Shown: positions 1-7,218 of the stretch, in pieces
Position numbering within the stretch: the stretch's first letter is position 1
How the letters are laid out: each line of letters begins with the position of its first letter
DNA from: Pseudomonadota bacterium
GTDB taxonomy: Bacteria; Pseudomonadota; Gammaproteobacteria; Pseudomonadales; Halieaceae
Reading direction: 5' to 3'
Assembly: GCA_030591305.1 (NCBI GenBank)
Contig: JAUVBI010000044.1
Coordinates: 1 to 15,850, forward strand
Length of the DNA stretch: 15,850 nucleotides
Notes under the pieces: model-generated
The model's input: the letters and a program-made list of their open reading frames with translations, nothing else
Told to the model about the DNA's origin: nothing
Databases searched by the model: none
Position numbers and translations under genes: made by a program

Positions 1-1499
1 AGAAGTCGCTTATACAACTTTCCAGTTGGCAACCTGGGAAGTTCACCGAGAAAATCCACCGTTCGAGGACACTTGTAGTGCGCCAAGTGCTCTTTACAAA
101 ACTCTATTAGCTCTTCTCCCACAACGATTCCGGCATCGACTCCGGGAACAAGCTGCACCACTGCCTTAACGCTCTCTCCAAATTCTTCATCAGGCACGCC
201 TATCACAGCCACATCGGCAACCTTGTCATGGGTAATAAGCAGGTGTTCGGTCTCTGCCGGATAAATATTTACGCCCCCGGAAATAATAAGCTCGCTTTTT
301 CTGTCGGTCAGGTAAACAAAGCCCTCATCATCCACGTGCCCTACATCGCCAAGTGCTGTCCATGTTGGGTGAAGCGGGTGAGCTGAGTCTCGTGTCTTGT
401 CATCGTCATTCAGATAGCTAAATGACCGTTTCTTTTGCTCAAAATATATCAGGCCATCCTCACCTGCGGGAAGTTCATTGCCGTCATCATCACAGACATG
501 CACAATGCCCATCATGGGACGACCAACCGACCCGGGATGAGTGAGCCAGTCTTTGGAATTAATCAAGGTCATTCCATTGCCTTCACTGCTGCTGTAATAC
601 TCCAGTAAAACAGGGCCCCACCACTCAATCATCTGCTGTTTTACTTTCGGAGGACAGGGTGCCGCGCCATGAATTGCCATTTTGTGATGTGGAAAGTCAT
701 ACTTTTCACGCTCATATTCAGGCAGTTTCAGCATACGGGAAAACATTGTTGGTACCCACTGACTGTGGGTAATCTCGTACTTCTCCAGAGCCTGCAGTGC
801 ATCTTCCGGGGTAAACTTCTCCATCACTACCACAGTGGCGCCAACGGCCTGGGCACCCATGGCAAAGCCAATCGGAGCGGAGTGGTACATCGGGGCAGGT
901 GACAGATACCTCGTATCGGTTCCAATACCAAACGGAGCCAACATATTTACCGTAACGGGTTTTTCACCCAGCTTGGGTAACGGTCTCAAAATTCCTTTTG
1001 GTCGCCCGGTTGTACCAGAACTGTATAACAGTACCGCTCCTCGCATCGGGGCCTCAGGATGGTCGGGGCAATGCGCCGCTATAACATCCTCATAAGGCAA
1101 GTATCCCGCCGTGGCGCCATCGGTCATCAGACGAAGCTTACAATTTGGAACCAGTGGAAGCATTTCCTCTGCTACATCAGCCAGCGCAGCTGAACTCACA
1201 AGTACTTTGGCGCCACAATCGTTGACAATGAAAGCAGCTTCTTCCGCAGAGAGGTAGCGATTGACCGGCGTATAATACATGCCTGACATCATGGCAGCCC
1301 AGTACACTTCAAAAAAACGCGGATTATTCTCCATCACCACGGCTAAACTATCGCCCCGTTTGAGCCCCGATTGCTTCAGATAGTCAGCCAGGCGGCAGGC
1401 ACGTGCCACCATCTCACCATAGGTCAGTTGCTCTCCTGAACCAGTCATTATTACAGCAGCTCGGTCGGAAAACTGCGTGGCCATATTAAGAATTTGCAT
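1..1499 (-). CDS. Acyl-CoA synthetase (AMP-forming, ANL superfamily), 3' end cut by window edge
   Basis: Activates a carboxylic acid to its CoA thioester through an acyl-adenylate, probably in the cytoplasm. Reading from the ATG at 1499, 499 full codons are open to the window edge with no frameshift. The ATP/AMP loop YSSGTTGRPKG is at residues 159-169, the adenylate motif YYSSSEG at 301-307, and the aspartate of an altered TGD motif (TALGDVG) is D385. The hinge and A8 region YLTDRKSELIISGGVN starts at 397. The catalytic lysine is K494 in LPTGKLYKR, so only a few C-terminal residues are missing. The gene starts 17 nt after the MFS stop codon with only a weak GCGGA ribosome site, which suggests co-transcription. 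It resembles medium/long-chain and aryl-CoA ligases of the FadD/4CL type. The substrate cannot be read, though its place in a catabolic cluster suggests an acid intermediate. Family assignment is firm and substrate is unknown. Confidence 0.93.
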   Translation of the reverse strand, partial: MQILNMATQFSDRAAVIMTGSGEQLTYGEMVARACRLADYLKQSGLKRGDSLAVVMENNPRFFEVYWAAMMSGMYYTPVNRYLSAEEAAFIVNDCGAKVLVSSAALADVAEEMLPLVPNCKLRLMTDGATAGYLPYEDVIAAHCPDHPEAPMRGAVLLYSSGTTGRPKGILRPLPKLGEKPVTVNMLAPFGIGTDTRYLSPAPMYHSAPIGFAMGAQAVGATVVVMEKFTPEDALQALEKYEITHSQWVPTMFSRMLKLPEYEREKYDFPHHKMAIHGAAPCPPKVKQQMIEWWGPVLLEYYSSSEGNGMTLINSKDWLTHPGSVGRPMMGIVHVCDDDGNELPAGEDGLIYFEQKKRSFSYLNDDDKTRDSAHPLHPTWTALGDVGHVDDEGFVYLTDRKSELIISGGVNIYPAETEHLLITHDKVADVAVIGVPDEEFGESVKAVVQLVPGVDAGIVVGEELIEFCKEHLAHYKCPRTVDFLGELPRLPTGKLYKRL

Positions 1500-1516
1500 A
1501 AATTATAGTCCGCTTA

Positions 1517-2743
1517 TCAGGATTGGTATCGGTTCAAATTGGGATGTTGCTCGGGAATTCGCATTGTGAGAAAAATTGCAGCAAGAACGGCTACTCCAAA
1601 CAGCCAAAATGCAGGCTCGTAGCTCTGCTGTTGGTCGTAAACATACCCTGCCAGGGGGGCTCCGCCAGCTTGGAATATGGTAAACAGAGGAAAAATTGCG
1701 CCCAGTACAGGGCCAAAACTTGCGCGCCCCCACAGCTGTGCCAAAATTGCGCCAACCAAGGGGACAATGCCTCCAAACCCCAACCCTACAGCAACGACAG
1801 AGGTCACCTTAGCCGCCTCACCAGATAGAAAAATAAGCCCCATAAAACCGACAAACTGGAAGGACAAGCTAGCCATAAACGCCTGTTTGTTTCCTATTTT
1901 TTGCGCCAGCCAGCTGAAAATAAGCTTGCCCCCAGCCGCCCCCCCGGCCATTGCCGTGATAAACCAGGCAGCATGAGCATCGGTAAAACCGAGATCCTTG
2001 GCAAAGGAGAAAGAATGAAGCAGTATCGCTGTAGAACCCATAAAGGCAATTCCAACCGGAATGCCTATGCTCCAGAGAATCGGGTCGGTATAAATAAGCT
2101 TCAGACTAAAAGAAGGAGGCACAACACGAGGCGGCGCCTCACTCAAGGGAATACCATCGACACCAAGGCCTATCTCTTCCGGCTTGCCAATAACGCAGAA
2201 CCAGACCAGGGGCGCCGCGATAAGCATGGCCAGACCAAAGAACTGAAACACCGCACGCCAACCCCCGTCACTACCAATATAGGCAGCAACATGCGGCATC
2301 ACCACACCAGACAGCGATAGACCCAGTAGAGAGACACCCAGAGCTATCGCTCTGTTTTTCTCAAACCAATTTACTACCAGAACCTGGGCCGTCACACCTC
2401 CCATCATCTGTGCCGATATCGCCACCAGCGTTCCAAAAATTAGGCCCATTTGCCATAATTCAAGCACTCGCGAGCTCAACAAAAACCCGATGGCTCCCAC
2501 TACACAGCCTGCAGCCATCAGGTTTTTCATCGATAGTCTGGGGATCCATTTTCCAACAAGAGGAGCACACAGCGCCATGGCCACTCCCATAATCATAGGA
2601 ATCATCGACGCACCAAGGCGCCCCGACTCGGGGAAATCACGTGAAATTGGCTCCAGCACAACACCGAATGCGTAGAACGCAAAGCCCATCGATAAAAAAT
2701 TTGTGACAAATGCCACCGCAACATTCAACCAGCCTCTATTCAT
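1517..2743 (-). CDS. MFS transporter, monocarboxylate/oxalate-formate antiporter-like
   Basis: A 408-residue inner-membrane porter with about twelve hydrophobic segments, the usual size for the major facilitator superfamily. The loop between segments 2 and 3 carries a degenerate MFS signature (VGKWIPRLSMKN, about 63-74), and the repeat-related loop in the second half is GKLIFSWLAQKIGNK (about 272-286). The stretch WFEKNRAIALGVSLLGLSLSG (starting at 126) resembles the monocarboxylate/oxalate-formate branch. The start is supported by AAAGGA eight bases upstream of the ATG. That ribosome site overlaps the stop codon of the preceding Lnt-like gene, pointing to translational coupling. In context it probably imports or exports an organic acid of the pathway whose CoA ligase lies next downstream. 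Direction and substrate are inferred. Confidence 0.9.
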   Translation of the reverse strand: MNRGWLNVAVAFVTNFLSMGFAFYAFGVVLEPISRDFPESGRLGASMIPMIMGVAMALCAPLVGKWIPRLSMKNLMAAGCVVGAIGFLLSSRVLELWQMGLIFGTLVAISAQMMGGVTAQVLVVNWFEKNRAIALGVSLLGLSLSGVVMPHVAAYIGSDGGWRAVFQFFGLAMLIAAPLVWFCVIGKPEEIGLGVDGIPLSEAPPRVVPPSFSLKLIYTDPILWSIGIPVGIAFMGSTAILLHSFSFAKDLGFTDAHAAWFITAMAGGAAGGKLIFSWLAQKIGNKQAFMASLSFQFVGFMGLIFLSGEAAKVTSVVAVGLGFGGIVPLVGAILAQLWGRASFGPVLGAIFPLFTIFQAGGAPLAGYVYDQQQSYEPAFWLFGVAVLAAIFLTMRIPEQHPNLNRYQS

Positions 2744-2755
2744 AGTCTTTATCCT

Positions 2756-4249
2756 TTAAGTTCTGGGGCGGCGAACCGCTAGTAATATATAGCCACATAA
2801 TACAAAGCCATTGAGATACACAAACCAGTCACCAAACCTGCCGTATAGTGTCTCAACGCCTTTTACCGGTACATCGGAAATCATAGTGGCATCCTCAACC
2901 GCAAAAAAGTCCTGGTAGGAAAGAACATTGCCCAGGTAATCAACGGCGAGAGACCCTCCCTTGACAACCTGACGTACCGAGGAAAAACCATTTTCTATTG
3001 CCCTGAATGCACCAACGTCAGAATGGTAGGGCTTGATTCCCTCCATATCCCAGGAGGGAACAAGCATAATATCAACCCCCTGCCCACCTACTTGATTGGC
3101 AAATTTAGGGAAATCCATGTCGAAACAAATGGCTGCAGATATACGGCCGTAGGGTGTGTCGACATAGTGCAGTTTTCCATCAGAGTTGGTTTTCTTCGGC
3201 GTTTTGGTCTTTTCATAGGTAAAAAGTAATTCGCCTTCGGGGCTGATCATGACAACTTTGTTTTGGGCATATTTTTGATCGTAGTGTAAAACCAGCATGC
3301 CTGGGAGAAAGTAAATCTTATTTTCCTGTGCAAACTTCTTTGCTCGCGCCAGAAACTCCTCTTCGTCATCCTCGTACATTGGCGCGTTGGCTTCTGACCA
3401 GAAGATAATCTTTGCCCCCTGGGCCACTGCGCCTTCACTGCTGGCATACAGCTTGTTGATAAGCCGCGCAAAACCCGGCGCATTGATTGCCTTGCCCTCG
3501 CGAGGATTCGCCTTTTTAATTTCTGCCCAATAGGGGTTATCAAAATCAAGAGCTACAGAACCAATGCGCACGGTTTCCCCGACAGGGCGAAAATAAGAAG
3601 TGCGAATGGAACCGATAAAAAATATAAGAGCAAGGACACTGAGAAATATAAGTACGGGTTTAAGCGTTGCACCAAGGTCAAAATCACGCTCCCACAGCGC
3701 ATTGGCAGTGGTAGCAAACCAGCCCATCATAAATGTAATGCCCCATATGCCAGTCACAGCGCTGACTTGAATCAGGGGTGTTATTGAAAATTGGCTTGCA
3801 GACGGTGAAAAAACACTACCGATAGGGCCCATGCCCTGAATAAAATCAACCAGAACCAATGCACAGGGGTAGACAATGTATCGTCCCAGGCCCAGTAAGC
3901 GACGTGCGGCAAAGCGATCAATGTACAGTGCTATAATGATAGGCAACAGGCGAGTAAACGCCGAAGCAAATTCCAAACTCAGGGGCATTGGCCACTTACC
4001 CGTAACACTGTACCACAGGGGAAAATAGATAATGGGCAGCGCAATCAGGGTGGTCGTCCACTTTTGCTGCGCCCTGAAAAACCGGATCAAGAATAGCGGC
4101 GCAAGCCAGGCTGCCAGGGGTGAGTTCCAACTCCATCCTATAAAAAATAGCAGACCTGCTCCACCCAGCAGGGCGTACAAATCTGCGACCCGAACCCCCA
4201 AAATCTTTCCTGGCACTGTCGGACTATTCGATGAAATCACGTCACTCAT
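2756..4249 (-). CDS. Lnt-like integral membrane protein with nitrilase-type (CN-hydrolase) domain
   Basis: A 497-residue protein with the architecture of apolipoprotein N-acyltransferase: about seven hydrophobic segments in residues 27-215, a nitrilase-fold domain at about 225-465, and a final membrane segment at about 474-492. By homology the catalytic domain would face the periplasm. The Glu-Lys-Cys triad is visible as E286 (FWSEAN), K347 (YEKTKT) and C375 (ICFDMDFP), followed by PSWD at about 398-401 and the FRAIENG helix. The region after the catalytic lysine reads TPKKTNSDGKL and lacks the LVPFGEY-type sequence usual in Lnt, so the acyl acceptor or donor may differ. AAGAGG lies eight bases upstream of the ATG. 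Its place between a carbonic anhydrase-like gene and a porter is unusual for housekeeping Lnt. It could be a specialised lipoprotein N-acyltransferase or an amidase/transferase acting on the imported compound. Fold is confident and the reaction is open. Confidence 0.85.
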   Translation of the reverse strand: MSDVISSNSPTVPGKILGVRVADLYALLGGAGLLFFIGWSWNSPLAAWLAPLFLIRFFRAQQKWTTTLIALPIIYFPLWYSVTGKWPMPLSLEFASAFTRLLPIIIALYIDRFAARRLLGLGRYIVYPCALVLVDFIQGMGPIGSVFSPSASQFSITPLIQVSAVTGIWGITFMMGWFATTANALWERDFDLGATLKPVLIFLSVLALIFFIGSIRTSYFRPVGETVRIGSVALDFDNPYWAEIKKANPREGKAINAPGFARLINKLYASSEGAVAQGAKIIFWSEANAPMYEDDEEEFLARAKKFAQENKIYFLPGMLVLHYDQKYAQNKVVMISPEGELLFTYEKTKTPKKTNSDGKLHYVDTPYGRISAAICFDMDFPKFANQVGGQGVDIMLVPSWDMEGIKPYHSDVGAFRAIENGFSSVRQVVKGGSLAVDYLGNVLSYQDFFAVEDATMISDVPVKGVETLYGRFGDWFVYLNGFVLCGYILLAVRRPRT

Positions 4250-4450
4250 AATACTGGCCTCTTCACTTTGCCTAGATTAGGCACATCCTGTAAAAAATCT
4301 CTGGCCCACACTTTTTGGTAGGTCTGCGCTGCATCATTTGCCTGCTTCGGCTCCGTAATACACAGTGGCCTGCCACTTAACGAGCGCAGCCGATCTGGGT
4401 GTGAGCATCTGCAATGTCCTGGGGACAGGGACGCGTAGCTCCGACTAGAC
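4250..4450 (-). other. 201-bp spacer with nested inverted repeats between gamma-CA-like and Lnt-like genes
   Basis: This is the longest non-coding gap inside the downstream gene group. It holds a 7-bp inverted pair CTGCGCT (4324-4330) and AGCGCAG (4383-4389) enclosing a tight 6-bp pair AGTGGC (4364-4369) and GCCACT (4372-4377). No poly-T run follows on the minus strand, so it does not look like an intrinsic terminator. A 71-codon frame (4461-4246) crosses the gap and its TGA overlaps the Lnt-like ATG as ATGA. Its product is basic and low in hydrophobic order and is not recognised. The gap could be a structured leader, a processing site or gene debris. Confidence 0.4.
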
Positions 4451-5008
4451 TCACGAATCATACTCCAGGCGTTCTACTTCGCCCGACAGATAACGTCGCG
4501 ACTTTTTATGGTATCCCTCGGCACTACGAAGAATTGCGGCCCCGGACTCGTCGCTTAACTCCCTCATCTGGCGCGCGGGACAACCGGCCCACAGAGTAGC
4601 TGCCGGAATTGTTTTCCCAGGCCCCACAACGGCACCAGCGGCAACCTGGGCACCCGCTTCAACCGTTGCGTTATCCAGGATTACGGCCCCCATACCAATC
4701 AGGGCTGCTGAGTGGATCGTACAACCGTGTATGATTGCTCCATGGCCAATGGTTACGTCATCGCCAATAGTGACAGAGTCGCCGGCATTACTGTGTACGA
4801 TAACGCCGTCCTGTAAATTGGAGCGCTCACCAATACGAATCAGGCCCTCATCTCCGCGAACCACCGTGGAAAACCACACACTGGATCCCGCACCAATTTC
4901 CACATCACCGATGACACTGGCTGTCGTAGCAATAAAGACATCGTTGGCAATTCGGGGCGAAGTGCCCCGGTAGCTGTAGATGGATTTACTCTGTTTATTG
5001 ATAGACAT
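4451..5008 (-). CDS. Gamma-class carbonic anhydrase-like hexapeptide-repeat protein (YrdA/PaaY/CaiE type)
   Basis: A 185-residue cytoplasmic protein with a left-handed beta-helix made of hexapeptide repeats, normal length for the bacterial gamma-carbonic anhydrase family. The metal-binding histidines are visible as H72 (VIVHSN), H89 (IGHG) and H94 (IIHGC). The conserved active-site residues R51 and D53 (VVRGD) and Q66 (NLQDG) are present, and LIGMGAVILDN (103-113) and the WAGCPAR turn (140-146) fit the family. The family includes CO2/bicarbonate-interconverting enzymes, and PaaY-type members with CoA-thioesterase activity. It starts downstream of a strong terminator, so it may belong to a separate transcript; TGGAAC a few bases before the ATG is a weak ribosome site. 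In context it could supply bicarbonate to a carboxylase or relieve stalled CoA thioesters. Confidence 0.9.
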   Translation of the reverse strand: MSINKQSKSIYSYRGTSPRIANDVFIATTASVIGDVEIGAGSSVWFSTVVRGDEGLIRIGERSNLQDGVIVHSNAGDSVTIGDDVTIGHGAIIHGCTIHSAALIGMGAVILDNATVEAGAQVAAGAVVGPGKTIPAATLWAGCPARQMRELSDESGAAILRSAEGYHKKSRRYLSGEVERLEYDS

Positions 5009-5024
5009 AAGTTCCAGCTATTGT

Positions 5025-5050
5025 AAAAAAACCCCGCCTCTTACGACGGG
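5025..5050 (-). terminator. Intrinsic terminator after the Tat-exported hydrolase
   Basis: On the minus strand a CCCGTC arm (5050-5045), a six-base GTAAGA loop and a GGCGGG arm (5038-5033) form a six-pair stem with one G-U pair. One G follows, then seven uninterrupted T residues (5031-5025). It sits 24 bases after the hydrolase stop codon and 17 bases before the gamma-carbonic anhydrase ATG. It should end the BKACE-to-hydrolase transcript. I see no convincing promoter between it and the next gene, so partial read-through may feed the downstream genes. Confidence 0.85.
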
Positions 5051-5073
5051 AAAAGCCCAAAATGTATTTCTGG

Positions 5074-6432
5074 CTAAACCTTCAAATTCTCATCCAGCCA
5101 GTTGTAAAGTTTATGCGTTAGTATTGACCAGGCACCGGTTTGGCAATGCAATTGGCCGGCATACTCCCCGTCAAATCTCACGATATCTGTCGGACCACCC
5201 GATATTTTTTTCAATTTGTCGACCTGGCCCCACAGGTCTGCTTCACCATGTAAAAGCAACATCTTGCTTCGAATATTTTTTGCGACACTGGCGTTGTCGT
5301 ATTTGCGCAGTTCAATCATGAGAGCCGCCGGAGAATGCACACCCTGCTTCCAGTATGTGTCCTCCATGCCCCACTTCATAAAGGAACTCTGTGCAATGAG
5401 GTCATTCATAATTTTATCAAAGGCGGCAGGATCGGAATCAATCAGATCCAGGCCACTCTGCCCACCTACCAGTGGAGCAATCGTAACGTTGACAACATCC
5501 AGCCAACTAACAACCCCCGGGTTGGCCACATACACTTTGGGACGATGTTCGAAGGCGGCGGCCCGCGGCGCTAATACACCGCCCATACTAAGACCCATAA
5601 CCCCGATTCTGTCCGGGTCAACGCCGTCCATCTTTAATGTATAGTCAACGACCGGCGTAATCACTTTTTCCCAGTCGTGGCGAAAGGGAAGTCCCTGCAA
5701 GCGGAGCACAGGGCCCTGTCCAGGACCATCGAATAACATCACATGGTAGCCGCGGCGAGTACCTGCCTCGGCCAGCACCTTATCCTGTATCGCCCAGGCA
5801 TCCCGACCGTTAAAAATAATCATGGTAGGTGCTTTGGCATCGGCTACCGGGGACCTGAAGAAATACCCTGGCAAGGTTGTGCCTTCATAGGGTATTTGCA
5901 CTTCCTCGATCGGCAAGTTGAGGTTTTTTATGCCTTTGCTAAAGCAGGAAACACTGGCCCGGGTCATTCGTTCAATACTGTCATGGTAGGGATCGGGATG
6001 CCTGTGCATGGAGGCCACGTAATAGTTGCTGGCCCGAAGATAGGCCTCCCCCGCGCTCACCCGGTGCCCCTGAGATTCGCTATCTTCTGCCAGGGCCTGC
6101 AGCCGCTTCGCCGTGCTATCCCACTCCTTTGACCAGCTCCAGGGGTCCCCGCGTTTGATACGGTTAGCCGTATCCAGGCACTCGCCAATATCAGAGAGTT
6201 GCTGCCAGGTATGGCTCATATAGAAAATGAGAACCTGTTCCAGTATCTCATCCTCCATCATGCCCATTTCCCACCAGGATTTGGGTGGCAGAGCCGCCGA
6301 GGACATACCGGTGCCACCGTGGGCCTCCGCTGCCATATTCAACTGGCTGAAACCCATACCAAGTGTCGAAACACTGGTGGCAAGACCAATTCTTGAAAGA
6401 AGACTGCGCCGCGTTATGTCATTGAGTTCCAT
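5074..6432 (-). CDS. Tat-exported alpha/beta hydrolase, 2,6-dihydroxypseudooxynicotine hydrolase-like
   Basis: A serine hydrolase of the alpha/beta fold with a helical N-terminal region. It resembles the family whose named member cleaves a C-C bond next to a ketone in nicotine breakdown. I place the start at 6432, giving 452 residues, because GGGAGGGATAGGA lies just upstream; an in-frame ATG at 6450 would add six residues and overlap the SDR gene. Residues 7-14 read TRRSLLSR, a twin-arginine motif, followed by a hydrophobic stretch and a plausible cleavage site near AEA|H (about 37), so the enzyme is probably periplasmic. The nucleophile is S282 in GLSMGG, the acid is likely D399 (HGEAD) and the histidine H429 (QLHCQTGA). 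It starts five bases after the SDR stop and is the last gene of its operon. It is paralogous to the hydrolase at the right edge. The C-C hydrolase role is inferred; an esterase is possible. Confidence 0.88.
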   Translation of the reverse strand: MELNDITRRSLLSRIGLATSVSTLGMGFSQLNMAAEAHGGTGMSSAALPPKSWWEMGMMEDEILEQVLIFYMSHTWQQLSDIGECLDTANRIKRGDPWSWSKEWDSTAKRLQALAEDSESQGHRVSAGEAYLRASNYYVASMHRHPDPYHDSIERMTRASVSCFSKGIKNLNLPIEEVQIPYEGTTLPGYFFRSPVADAKAPTMIIFNGRDAWAIQDKVLAEAGTRRGYHVMLFDGPGQGPVLRLQGLPFRHDWEKVITPVVDYTLKMDGVDPDRIGVMGLSMGGVLAPRAAAFEHRPKVYVANPGVVSWLDVVNVTIAPLVGGQSGLDLIDSDPAAFDKIMNDLIAQSSFMKWGMEDTYWKQGVHSPAALMIELRKYDNASVAKNIRSKMLLLHGEADLWGQVDKLKKISGGPTDIVRFDGEYAGQLHCQTGAWSILTHKLYNWLDENLKV

Positions 6433-6435
6433 GTG

Positions 6436-6448
6436 TCCTATCCCTCCC
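6436..6448 (-). promoter_or_regulatory. Ribosome-binding site fixing the start of the Tat-exported hydrolase
   Basis: The minus strand reads GGGAGGGATAGGA immediately before CAC-ATG at 6432. The purine-rich site spans the SDR stop codon and supports 6432 rather than 6450 as the initiation codon, since the upstream ATG has no comparable site. Confidence 0.65.
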
Positions 6449-7214
6449 ATTCAACGTTTCCGCATACACTGAGAAATTGCCCGCTAACATGCCGAAAAGC
6501 ATGGGTTGAGAGCAATACCGCCATATCCGCAATTTCACTCGGCTCGATGCGTGTACGCATCGAGACATATTTCAGTCGTCTATTTTTCGCTTCATCGTAT
6601 GTAATACCGTCGCGATCGGCGATGCGCTGCAATAAAATCCGACCACGCTCATTCTCCATAGAGCCCGGCAGAAGCGCATTACAACGTATATTGTAGGGGC
6701 CCAGTTCCCGTGCCAAATTACGGGTTAGCCCCTCCAGCCCTACTTTTGAGGCGACATAGGGCGCTCTATTGGGCAAACCCGTGCGAGCGGAAGTTGAGGA
6801 AATATTTATGATGCAGCCCGATTTCTGCTGTTTCATTATTCGGGCGGCACGCTTGGCGCAATAGAAGGCACCATTAAGGTTTATTTGAATGGTCAGGTCC
6901 CACTCATCATCTGCCATTTCATCAATCGGCGCATTGGGTCCGCCAATGCCTGCATTGTTGACCAGTACATCCAGCCCGCCCATCCAGGCGGTAGCCTCTG
7001 CAAATAAATTATCGACATCACCTGGCTTACCTACATTGGCAAGGGAGCCTCGCATACCAGAATTTGCCTGCAGGGCATCATCCAGTGCTTCCTGGCTCAA
7101 GTCGCATATATGCACCTGCGCTCCCGATGCCAGGAAGTGCTCGGCAATTACACGACCAATGCCCGAGCCTCCAGCGGTTACCAGTACTCGCGATACAGTA
7201 TTTTCCTTGTTCAT
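6438..7214 (-). CDS. Short-chain dehydrogenase/reductase (SDR), probably NAD-dependent
   Basis: A 258-residue classical SDR oxidoreductase, the usual length for the family. The dinucleotide motif TAGGSGIG is at 13-20. D38 at the end of the second beta strand (ICDLS) favours NAD(H) over NADP(H). NNAG is at 86-89, and the catalytic set is S140, Y153 and K157 (YVASK). A longer frame opens upstream at 7274, but the ATG at 7214 gives the normal N terminus and lies four bases after the HyuB stop codon. In context it most likely interconverts a secondary alcohol and a ketone. The gene order SDR plus hydantoinase-type carboxylase resembles 1-phenylethanol dehydrogenase with acetophenone carboxylase in ethylbenzene degradation. 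Family assignment is certain; substrate is inferred. Confidence 0.93.
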   Translation of the reverse strand: MNKENTVSRVLVTAGGSGIGRVIAEHFLASGAQVHICDLSQEALDDALQANSGMRGSLANVGKPGDVDNLFAEATAWMGGLDVLVNNAGIGGPNAPIDEMADDEWDLTIQINLNGAFYCAKRAARIMKQQKSGCIINISSTSARTGLPNRAPYVASKVGLEGLTRNLARELGPYNIRCNALLPGSMENERGRILLQRIADRDGITYDEAKNRRLKYVSMRTRIEPSEIADMAVLLSTHAFRHVSGQFLSVCGNVEWEG

Positions 7215-7218
7215 GATA

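Noticed and set aside
1901..2320. Plus-strand frame of 139 codons
   Set aside because: It lies wholly antisense to the MFS gene, lacks a ribosome site and has no recognisable domain.
4324..4389. Integron attC-like recombination site from the nested inverted repeats
   Set aside because: The conserved outer core sites are missing and no integrase or cassette array is present.
4246..4461. 71-codon frame as a real protein gene
   Set aside because: No recognisable domain, composition looks like translated non-coding sequence, and its start lies inside the end of the gamma-carbonic anhydrase-like gene. The ATGA overlap alone is weak evidence.
5743..6132. Plus-strand frame of 129 codons
   Set aside because: Antisense to the Tat-exported hydrolase with no independent coding evidence.
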